Positions 1-6,367 of a stretch of 11,450 bases of DNA are shown here, piece by piece. Position 1 is the first letter of the stretch; each line of letters starts with the position of its first letter. Location of the stretch: NCBI GenBank assembly GCA_030603375.1, contig JAUVXY010000034.1, positions 1 through 11,450 on the forward strand. The letters are read 5' to 3'. This stretch comes from Actinomycetes bacterium (GTDB lineage: Bacteria > Actinomycetota > Humimicrobiia > Humimicrobiales > Humimicrobiaceae). Both the position numbers and the translations under genes were made by a program. Under the pieces are notes generated by a model. That model had not been told where the DNA came from and did not search any database. It saw only the letters and a program-made list of their open reading frames with translations.

Positions 1-97
1 TTAAATCATAAAGATCATGGGGTACATTGAAGCCATACATTACCCCCTCCATTTTTTTTGACAGCTTCGACCTATATATAAAAGGGAAATAAAATAA
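1..97 (-). pseudogene. Fragment of a second FGGY-family carbohydrate kinase (no start; continues off the left edge)
   Basis: Reading the minus strand from 97 to 1 gives about 32 codons that align without gaps to residues 345-376 of the intact kinase at 1980-3470. They share FPFIY, LSKKMEG, YGFN and a final YDL, with about 22 of 32 residues identical. At DNA level about 65 of the first 90 bases match positions 2342-2431, counted by eye. An in-frame TAA (98-100) sits just upstream, with another a few codons further, so there is no N-terminal half and no usable start. The fragment lies immediately downstream of the epimerase gene. The divergence suggests an older paralogue rather than a fresh duplication. 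What lies to the left is not visible, so the C-terminal half may be intact there. Homology is directly visible; pseudogene status is inferred from the stops and missing half. Confidence 0.75.
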
Positions 98-123
98 TTA
101 ATTACGAAATATTTAATACAAAA

Positions 124-987
124 CTAATTCCTATAAATCTCCGCTTGTTCGATCTTGCTGGAAATCCATTCCTTTGCATTTTTCACTATGTCAAAATTAT
201 CTTTTTTATCGTCAGCCCACATCTCAAGAAGAATCGGCCCATGATAACATATATTTTCCAATACCTTAAATGCTGAAACGAAATCCACAATACCTTTACC
301 AAAAGGAATATTGCGTACAATTCCTGGCTGTGTATCCTTAATATGTACTGCAGCAATATGCTTTCCATAATTCTGTAACTGTTTTTTAACGTCTTGATTC
401 ATCGCGGTTAAATTACCAATATCAGGATATATTTGTAACCATGGTGAATTGATATCTCTTACATAATGCACTATTTTATCAAGTGAATCAGCAATTTCAC
501 TTTCCACATTCTCTATGGCAAGCATAACTCCAAGTGAGGCTGCAAGATTTAAACATTTTCTAAGGTTCATTCCGAATGTTTTCTTAGATAAATCGGTACT
601 TTTTTCTCCAGCTACAACATCATAGCCTGCTATCTGGACAATCCTGATCCCCAATTGAAATGCAAACTGTATGGCATCAGTAATTATTTCTATACCCTTT
701 TTTTGAATATCAGGATAGGAGCTGCCAATAGGAAATCGCCTGTTTCCGCTTAAGCACATAGTCAATAAAGGGATCCCGGTTTTCTCACTTGTCTCTCTAA
801 GTCTTTTCTTTTTTATTTTATCCCATTGAAGTCTTTCCAGACGTTCATCAGATTCATCAATGGACATTTCCATAAAATTATAACCTGCTTCACGGGCTAG
901 TAATAATCTTTCTTCCCATTCCAAATGTTTGGGAAGTGCTTTTTCATATAGCCCTATAAAAAGTTTTTCATTTTTAAAGCCTGTCAT
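124..987 (-). CDS. ulaE: L-ribulose-5-phosphate 3-epimerase (UlaE/SgbU family, sugar phosphate isomerase/epimerase)
   Basis: A 287-residue TIM-barrel epimerase, the usual length for UlaE/SgaU/SgbU. Family blocks appear in order: GLYEKALP near residue 13, EMSIDESDERL near 41, CLSGNRRFPIGS near 79, QIAGYDV near 119, YPDIGNL near 188, AVHIKDTQPG near 214, PFGKGIVDF near 229 and LLEMW near 254 (numbered from the TTG codon at 988-990). By family knowledge the metal is held by a Glu/Asp/His/Glu set, here E160, D190, H216 and E256. The reaction is L-xylulose 5-phosphate to L-ribulose 5-phosphate (cytoplasmic). The frame can begin at TTG 988-990, but the GAGG at 992-995 abuts that codon and is four bases from ATG 985-987, so ATG is preferred. 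It is the last intact gene of the operon, downstream of the aldolase-family gene. A 3-hexulose-phosphate isomerase role is a less likely alternative. Confidence 0.88.
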   Translation of the reverse strand: MTGFKNEKLFIGLYEKALPKHLEWEERLLLAREAGYNFMEMSIDESDERLERLQWDKIKKKRLRETSEKTGIPLLTMCLSGNRRFPIGSSYPDIQKKGIEIITDAIQFAFQLGIRIVQIAGYDVVAGEKSTDLSKKTFGMNLRKCLNLAASLGVMLAIENVESEIADSLDKIVHYVRDINSPWLQIYPDIGNLTAMNQDVKKQLQNYGKHIAAVHIKDTQPGIVRNIPFGKGIVDFVSAFKVLENICYHGPILLEMWADDKKDNFDIVKNAKEWISSKIEQAEIYRN

Positions 988-1062
988 CAAACCTCACAAC
1001 TTCTAAAAGATAGAGAGGGTTTCATTTCTCCATTAAAAATGCGCTAATTCAATCTTTTCTAT

Positions 1063-1707
1063 TTAATTCTGACCGTACTTCTCAGGTCTAAATTTTTCAA
1101 CTGCTACTTCTACCTGTTCTGCATCAAGTATTGCAGGAGTCCCTATGGATTTTGCCATAATATATGTCTTGGCAGCATCCTCCAGATAAACAGCTGCATA
1201 TAATGCCTCTTTTAGAGTTCCGCCAACTGTAATAACCCCATGATTCTTTAAGATTACTGCTCTTTTATTATTGATATATTTAACAGTGGTAATACCCATT
1301 TCAAGACTGGCGGCCGAGCTGTAAGGAGCAACGGTTACCGGCCCCAAGCATGCATTAGGAAGAGTCGTGACTGCAGCAGGAAGCTCATCCTCCACAAGTC
1401 CAACTGCTGAAGCATAAACCTGATGGGTATGGATAACTGCATTTACTTCAGGTATATTCTTTAAGATATACAAGATTGCTTCTATATCTACTGAAACCCT
1501 CCTTGTGCCTTCTATAATATTTCCATCTATATTCAGCACGACAACATCTTCAGGGACCATGGTTTCATAAAGCATTCCAGAAGGGGTTGCCAGAACATGT
1601 CCTTTCTGGGTCCTAAAACTTACATTTCCTCCCGAAAGAGCAATCAGTCTATATTCCTTCAGCAGTAAAGCAGTTTTTATTATTTCTTTTTTTTCATTTT
1701 CATACAT
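1063..1707 (-). CDS. Class II aldolase/adducin-family enzyme: L-ribulose-5-phosphate 4-epimerase or L-fuculose-phosphate aldolase type
   Basis: A single class II aldolase domain of 214 residues, the size of FucA (about 215) and slightly shorter than AraD (about 231). Visible family features are SGGNVS (25-30), TPSG (41-44), the zinc pair in VIHTH (H93, H95), a third histidine in KNHG (H156), and a C-terminal KYGQ with Tyr211 at the position of a catalytic tyrosine. The residue aligned with FucA Glu73/AraD Asp76 is Asp74, which favours AraD. The residue aligned with AraD Asp120 is Asn118, which does not. With a UlaE-type 3-epimerase downstream and a LyxK-like kinase upstream, the pathway logic favours a 4-epimerase making D-xylulose 5-phosphate. 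Cleavage to dihydroxyacetone phosphate plus an aldehyde remains possible. The ATG start has only a weak AGGA 13 bases upstream. Confidence 0.85.
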   Translation of the reverse strand: MYENEKKEIIKTALLLKEYRLIALSGGNVSFRTQKGHVLATPSGMLYETMVPEDVVVLNIDGNIIEGTRRVSVDIEAILYILKNIPEVNAVIHTHQVYASAVGLVEDELPAAVTTLPNACLGPVTVAPYSSAASLEMGITTVKYINNKRAVILKNHGVITVGGTLKEALYAAVYLEDAAKTYIMAKSIGTPAILDAEQVEVAVEKFRPEKYGQN

Positions 1708-1740
1708 TTTCTTTTCACTTTCCTAATTTTTTTAAATAAT

Positions 1741-1962
1741 TTAATATTTTCCAAACTTCTTTAATGTATCAAGCATAGCCAGATAATTCTGTGGTTTGAC
1801 AGCAGAGTGAATACTATTACTTGAAGATAATATGTACCCTCCACCTGGCATACCGATATCAAGGCACCTCTTAGTTTCTTCAACTGTTTCTTTTTCAGTT
1901 TTAGATGATATTGCTGAGCTTATGAAATTATTTATGTCTTTTTCTTTTTGATTAAATTCCAT
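1741..1962 (-). pseudogene. C-terminal remnant of a uroporphyrinogen-decarboxylase-family (MtaA-like) protein
   Basis: This 73-codon frame carries only the last ~50 residues of the URO-D superfamily: ETVEETKRCLDIG (25-37), PGGGYILSSSNSIHS (39-53) and VKPQNYLAMLDTLKKFGKY (55-73). In full-length relatives (roughly 340-380 residues) this follows the barrel that binds substrate, which is absent here. The first ~24 residues, rich in Lys/Asn/Ser, match nothing I recognise. It is squeezed between the kinase (17-base gap) and the aldolase gene (33-base gap), with no clear Shine-Dalgarno before its ATG. I read it as what is left after an internal deletion. A small translated protein with a new role is possible but unsupported. 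Catalysis is not expected. Confidence 0.72.
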
Positions 1963-1979
1963 ATAAATAAATCTCGATC

Positions 1980-3470
1980 TTAACTATCTAATAATTGCTT
2001 TATTCTTTTAAATTCAGCATATCTTTTCATATAAATAATATTTTTATCTTTATTAGGCTTAAATGATGACTTAATTCTAACCATTTTATTTATAGCGTCT
2101 TTTAGATTTTTGAATATGCTCAATCCTAACACTTGGCATATAGCTAAACCTAAAACACCAACCTCGCTAACTTTTGTAGTTAAAATTTCCATATTTAATA
2201 TGTCTGAAAACATCTGGCACCATAAATTACTATTTGATGCACCTCCTGATATAACCGCGTGATTTCGCTTTATGCCACCTTTTCTTAAATTATCAATATG
2301 CATATAGTGCGAAAATACCACTCCCTCATATATTGAATATATCAAATCGTAAATACTGTGAGAAGCATTGAAACCGTAAAATGCACCTTCCATTTTTTTT
2401 GACAATATTGATTTGTATATAAAAGGAAAATACAAAACATTTGATTCGTCAATTTTTATATTTAATATTTCCTCATCAATTTTTTTATATATCTGTTTTC
2501 TATTTAAATTAATACAATTCATTTTTTCCAAAACTTCACTTAAAAACCATTCAAGATTAACTGCTGAAGTTGGACTCACATCCAAAGCTAAAAATTTATT
2601 TGCATCAGCAAATATAATCGAGTACATAATGTCAGGACTTTTAATTATGTTCCTGCTAATGGCAGAATTGATACTCCATGTGCCAGATATTAAGGAAAAG
2701 GCACTTTCATCATAAATTCCACTCCCCAATATACAGGCAACTACATCTATAAGTCCACCGACTACCGGAGTCCCTTCCATTAAACCCGTCTCTACTGCAG
2801 CATCTTTTGTTATATACCCGATTACTTCTTCGCTCTTACTTAATTCTGGTAATTTGTCATATATGTCTTCCATGCCATATAATTTATAAAGATCAGAATC
2901 ATAATTTTTACTAAGCAAGTTGATAAGTCCGGAATTGCTTGCATCTGTATAATCTGTGGAACATTTTCCTGTTAATTTATACTTTATCCAGTCCTTGCAA
3001 AACAGTATTTTATTTATCTTATTATAACTTTTTCTTTCATTTTCTTTTAGCCAATAAAGCAATGGAATGGCTTGCCCATTCCACATATGTGCATAAGTTT
3101 TTGAATAGCCGTCTATATTTTCTTTCCCCCATTTGTCTATTAAGCTAGCAGATCTAGAGTCCATTGATGTTATTGCATTTCTTACGGGATTTCCTGATTT
3201 ATCTAATAAATAAAGCCCACCTCCATGGCCGCTATTTCCAACAGAAATGATTTCTGCTGGATTTACTTTGGTTTTCTGAATTACTTTTTTAATAGCAGCC
3301 AGAGTTTTTTTAGATAACAAATTCATGTCAACTTCACTATAGCACCCATCATTAATTACCTCGTTTTTAAAAGATTCAATACCAAATATCTTCCCTGTTA
3401 AATCAATTAAGGCAGTTTTAACGATACTAAGACCATTATCAATACATAATGTATATTTATTTTTTTCCAT
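1980..3470 (-). CDS. FGGY-family carbohydrate kinase, L-xylulokinase (LyxK)-like
   Basis: A 496-residue two-domain FGGY sugar kinase of normal family length, phosphorylating a ketose with ATP in the cytoplasm. The N-terminal phosphate loop reads CIDNGLSIVKTALID (9-23). GLYLLDKSGNPVRNAITSMDSR (85-106) is the substrate-side block. GGLIDVVACILGSGI (238-252) holds the probable catalytic base Asp242. SGTWSINSAI (262-271), SPTSAVNLEWF (299-309), YEGVVFSHYMH (381-391) and GGASNSNLWCQM (409-420) follow in order. From memory these blocks match E. coli LyxK better than XylB, AraB or RhaB. An in-frame TTG at 3486-3488 could extend the protein by six residues. I chose ATG 3468-3470 because the ATP-domain strand starts right after it, although neither start has a clear ribosome site. 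It follows the transporter after a 267-base gap. Substrate assignment (L-xylulose) is inference from sequence resemblance and the UlaE neighbour. Confidence 0.88.
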   Translation of the reverse strand: MEKNKYTLCIDNGLSIVKTALIDLTGKIFGIESFKNEVINDGCYSEVDMNLLSKKTLAAIKKVIQKTKVNPAEIISVGNSGHGGGLYLLDKSGNPVRNAITSMDSRSASLIDKWGKENIDGYSKTYAHMWNGQAIPLLYWLKENERKSYNKINKILFCKDWIKYKLTGKCSTDYTDASNSGLINLLSKNYDSDLYKLYGMEDIYDKLPELSKSEEVIGYITKDAAVETGLMEGTPVVGGLIDVVACILGSGIYDESAFSLISGTWSINSAISRNIIKSPDIMYSIIFADANKFLALDVSPTSAVNLEWFLSEVLEKMNCINLNRKQIYKKIDEEILNIKIDESNVLYFPFIYKSILSKKMEGAFYGFNASHSIYDLIYSIYEGVVFSHYMHIDNLRKGGIKRNHAVISGGASNSNLWCQMFSDILNMEILTTKVSEVGVLGLAICQVLGLSIFKNLKDAINKMVRIKSSFKPNKDKNIIYMKRYAEFKRIKQLLDS

Positions 3471-3737
3471 TTTTTTTAAATTAATCAAAAATTACAATAG
3501 GTTAAATCTTATCCTTAATTTTTTAAATTACTTCGATTTTTAAGAATTCTTTGTTGTCTTTATTGTTCCATCTAAATCTTTTCACAGGAGATCCCAATTA
3601 ACATTGCCACAAATTATATATGTTAGCATTTCAGCCGAAAAGTACAACCAACTTATATTTTTTCAATTCTAATGTTGTATAAATTGTTTTACTCTTTTCT
3701 TTTTCGTATATTCTGTATCCTACTTTACATAATTACT

Positions 3738-4718
3738 TTATATTGAAGCACGCCTCTGACTTAGTTGGTCTAAAGTAACTGCTAGTAATAATATACAGCC
3801 CATTACAAGCTGCTGATAATATACATTGATTGCTAGTAATACCATAGCATTTTGTATGACTGAAAGCAGTGCTATGCCCAGGATTGAACCTAGAATACTA
3901 CCCCTACCACCACTTAAACTTCCACCACCAATTACTACTGCAGATATCGCCGTCAACTCCAATCCTTGACTTGCACCTGGTATACCTGCGCCAAACTTTG
4001 ACATATACATAATCCCAGCAAGACCTGCAAGAAATGAACATGCAATTCCAACACCTAATTTTATTTTATTTGTATTAATCCCTGAAAATTTAGCGGCTTT
4101 CTCGTTGCTGCCCACATAGTAAACTTTCCGCATTGTAGTTGAATACCTTAACATTAAATCAATGAACACCACTACTGTTAAGAACAGGATTACAGCAAAG
4201 GGTATAAAGCCTATTTTCCCTTGTCCCAAAAATTTAAAACCAGCTGGGAGTGTGTAAAGCGATAATGGAGTGCCTTTGCTTATTACGAAACAAAGACCTC
4301 TTACTATTCCCATTCCTGCCACAGTTGTGATGAATGAAGATAGTTTTATTTTTGTATAAAAATAACTCATTGTTGCTCCAATAAAGGCACAAACAACCAA
4401 TGTAACAACGCTAGCAAGCCATGGATTCATGCCTCCCAGGAACATTTTTCCAGCAAGAACTCCCGCAAATGCTGTTACGGAAGCAACAGACAAATCTATT
4501 TCGCCTGCTATTAAAATTATTGTCATGCCCATAACAACAATACCATCAGTTGCGAAAGACATTAAAACTGATGAAATATTTTGCCACGTCATAAAAACAG
4601 GGGATAGAATAATCATAATAATACTTATAAGTATTATTATGATTATTAAGTTTAATTCTCTGAACTTCTTAATTATATTTAATCCTGAGATTAGACTTAC
4701 TCCCTCTAACTTTTCCAA
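3738..4718 (-). CDS. ABC sugar transporter permease, ribose/xylose type (RbsC family)
   Basis: A 326-residue polytopic membrane protein. A very hydrophobic first helix at about 24-43 is dominated by isoleucine. Other helices follow at about 51-70, 79-94, 101-120, 171-189, 222-238, 255-265, 275-296 and 304-316. Family hallmarks are AGEIDLSVASV (71-81), the permease loop KVYYVGSNEKAAKFSGIN (198-215) and VVIGGGSLSGGRGSILGSILG (261-281) near the C terminus. It should form the channel dimer of the importer with the ATPase and lipoprotein encoded just upstream; the gap to the ATPase stop is 47 bases. The start is TTG, supported by GAAGGG seven to eight bases upstream. Codons 24-37 lie in a perfect 40-bp palindrome. 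The transported sugar cannot be read from the permease. Confidence 0.92.
   Translation of the reverse strand: MEKLEGVSLISGLNIIKKFRELNLIIIIILISIIMIILSPVFMTWQNISSVLMSFATDGIVVMGMTIILIAGEIDLSVASVTAFAGVLAGKMFLGGMNPWLASVVTLVVCAFIGATMSYFYTKIKLSSFITTVAGMGIVRGLCFVISKGTPLSLYTLPAGFKFLGQGKIGFIPFAVILFLTVVVFIDLMLRYSTTMRKVYYVGSNEKAAKFSGINTNKIKLGVGIACSFLAGLAGIMYMSKFGAGIPGASQGLELTAISAVVIGGGSLSGGRGSILGSILGIALLSVIQNAMVLLAINVYYQQLVMGCILLLAVTLDQLSQRRASI
4608..4647. repeat. Perfect 40-bp palindrome inside the permease gene
   Basis: Two uninterrupted 20-base arms meet at 4627/4628 (left arm AATAATCATAATAATACTTA, right arm its exact reverse complement), and symmetry ends at both outer edges. It encodes residues 24-37 of the permease, a run of isoleucines with one Leu, Ser and Met. 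Transcribed, it could fold into a hairpin of up to about 18 A-U-rich pairs some 70 bases into the reading frame. Biased isoleucine codons (ATA on one arm, ATT on the other) partly explain it, but arm-for-arm perfection over 40 bases is unusual. Confidence 0.95.
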
Positions 4719-4765
4719 TATTTTTCCCTTCTTTATGCTAGTTTCTATTATAAAATATGTTTTTT

Positions 4766-6274
4766 CTATTCTTTAATATCTGAAGCTAAATGAATAATTC
4801 TAGTTTCACTAATTTCACTGCCAGTTACCTCACCAGATAAATTCCCTTCATGAATTACCAGGACTCTATCACACATACCTATAACTTCGGGTAGTTCAGA
4901 TGAAATCATTATTATCCCTACTCCTTCATCAGCTAGATTCCTTAGTAACTTGTGAATTTCTGATTTAGCTCCTACATCAATGCCTCTTGTTGGCTCATCT
5001 ATAAACATTATATTTGGTTTTACATTGAGTAGTTTTGCGAAAAGTATCTTTTGCTGGTTTCCACCACTCAGTGAACTTACATTTTGATTGATGCTCCTAC
5101 ATATAATTTTTAGTGCATCTACCATTCTTTGTGTACATTCAATTTCTGTTTTCTTTTTAACAAATCCCATTTTCGAAATATTATCTAATACCATAACTGA
5201 AATATTTTGTTTTATTGACAACAATAGGAATAGACCATCAACTTTTCTATCTTCAGGTAAGTATAATATACCTTTCTTCACTGAGTCCCACGATGATTTT
5301 ATATTTATATTTTTACCCTTATAGAATACTTCTCCACTTTGTTTATCACGTAGTCCACATACTGCTTGTGCAATTTCGCTCCTACCAGCGCCAACAAGAC
5401 CGGATATACCAAGTATTTCTCCCTGCTGTAATTTAAAGTTTATATTCTTGAAACGCTTTCCATCCGAAAGATTCCTAACTTCCAGAAGAGTTCCGAGCCC
5501 TTCTTTATTACTTTTCTTTGGAGGATACATACTACCTATTTCTCTTCCCACCATTTTATTTATTACCATCTTTTGATCTGACTCTGAAACATTATAAGTT
5601 CCGATATAACACCCATCCCTAAGTACAGATATCCTATCACTACTATGCGCCTGTGAGAATATTTCATTAATCCTGTGACTAATATAGATAATCCCAATTC
5701 CTCTTTTCCTAAGTTTACTTATTATCCCAAACAACACAGTGCTCTCATTTTCAGACAATGAAGCTGTTGGTTCATCAAAAATTATTATATTGCAGTTCAT
5801 AGAAAGTGCTTTTGCTATCTCTATTATCTGTTGATCTGGTATGCTTAATTCTTCAACTTTTTTATCCGGAGGAATAGGTGCAAGCTGTTTTAAAATATCA
5901 GCTGCATCTTTGTATAATTTTTTATAGTTTACAACTAAATTTTTACTGCTATTTATAGCGGACATAAATATATTTTCTGCTACAGTTACAGAATGGCAAA
6001 GTGCAATTTCCTGGTGGACAAAAGCAATACCAAGTTTTTGTGCATCTAATGGATTTTTAATCTCAACCCTTTTCCCCTCTATAAATATTTCTCCTGAATC
6101 AGCGCGATGTATGCCACCAATAATATTCATCAATGTGGATTTACCCGCTCCATTTTCACCTACCAAAGCATGTACCTCGCCCTTACGAACAGAAAAATTT
6201 ACACCTTTCAAAACCTTAATGGGTCCAAAGCTTTTTTCAATTCCATTTACTTCTAGTATTGTCACATTTGGCAA
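4766..6274 (-). CDS. ABC sugar transporter ATP-binding protein with two nucleotide-binding domains (RbsA family)
   Basis: A 502-residue fused double ATPase, the standard RbsA/XylG/MglA layout and length. Domain 1 has Walker A GENGAGKS (39-46), Q-loop VHQE (86-89), the variant signature LSIPDQQ (143-149), Walker B IIIFDEP (163-169) and switch His200. Domain 2 has the degenerate Walker A GLVGAGRS (292-299), LPEDRKVDGLF (339-349), signature LSGGNQQK (402-409), Walker B IMFIDEP (422-428) and SSE (458-460) where a switch histidine would be. That asymmetry is normal for the family. It energises the permease encoded downstream. The start is the TTG at 6272-6274, six bases after a perfect GGAGGT. A longer in-frame TTG at 6314-6316 lies inside a hairpin arm without a ribosome site, and is rejected. 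Confidence 0.93.
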   Translation of the reverse strand: MPNVTILEVNGIEKSFGPIKVLKGVNFSVRKGEVHALVGENGAGKSTLMNIIGGIHRADSGEIFIEGKRVEIKNPLDAQKLGIAFVHQEIALCHSVTVAENIFMSAINSSKNLVVNYKKLYKDAADILKQLAPIPPDKKVEELSIPDQQIIEIAKALSMNCNIIIFDEPTASLSENESTVLFGIISKLRKRGIGIIYISHRINEIFSQAHSSDRISVLRDGCYIGTYNVSESDQKMVINKMVGREIGSMYPPKKSNKEGLGTLLEVRNLSDGKRFKNINFKLQQGEILGISGLVGAGRSEIAQAVCGLRDKQSGEVFYKGKNINIKSSWDSVKKGILYLPEDRKVDGLFLLLSIKQNISVMVLDNISKMGFVKKKTEIECTQRMVDALKIICRSINQNVSSLSGGNQQKILFAKLLNVKPNIMFIDEPTRGIDVGAKSEIHKLLRNLADEGVGIIMISSELPEVIGMCDRVLVIHEGNLSGEVTGSEISETRIIHLASDIKE

Positions 6275-6280
6275 AATGAT

Positions 6281-6286
6281 ACCTCC
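6281..6286 (-). promoter_or_regulatory. Ribosome binding site deciding the TTG start of the ATPase
   Basis: On the minus strand this reads GGAGGT, six bases before TTG 6272-6274. No other start codon in frame has a comparable site. This shortens the longest possible reading frame by 14 codons and gives the family's usual N terminus. Confidence 0.85.
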
Positions 6287-6311
6287 GAAAAATACAAATC
6301 TTATGATGTAG

Positions 6312-6345
6312 ACCAAGCGACGACATTTGACGGTCGCCGCTTGGT
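6312..6345 (-). promoter_or_regulatory. Intercistronic RNA hairpin between binding-protein and ATPase genes
   Basis: Arms 6312-6324 and 6333-6345 pair over 13 bp around an 8-base loop. On the minus-strand RNA the only non-Watson-Crick position is a G-U wobble, whereas the plus strand would have an A-C mismatch, so the structure favours the transcribed strand. It starts 22 bases after the lipoprotein stop codon and ends about 25 bases before the ATPase ribosome site. No T-run follows, so it is not a classical terminator. I infer a stabilising or processing stem that raises the amount of binding protein over the membrane components, as often seen in such operons. Confidence 0.7.
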
Positions 6346-6367
6346 TAGTGCAATTTATTCTTGCAAC

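Noticed and set aside
2413..2715. Plus-strand open frames across the kinase, ATPase, moeA and cbiO genes, such as 2413-2715, 4429-4776 and 9860-10123
   Set aside because: They lie antisense to genes with strong family motifs, have no recognisable domains or ribosome sites, and look like shadows of AT-rich coding sequence.
3613..3618. TATAAT in the permease-kinase gap as an internal promoter
   Set aside because: No TTGACA-like box lies 16-18 bases upstream, and the nearest TTGTAC is about 23 bases away. A lone -10 match is expected by chance in AT-rich DNA.
3582..3629. A 15-codon frame (MLTYIICGNVNWDLL) in the permease-kinase gap, readable further through one stop
   Set aside because: No ribosome site, too short, and I recognise no family. 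It could be a decayed gene, but nothing beyond the reading frame supports it.
6275..6316. Longer ATPase start at TTG 6314-6316
   Set aside because: The extra 14 codons fall inside the hairpin arm and across the GGAGGT ribosome site. They have no family similarity and no Shine-Dalgarno of their own.
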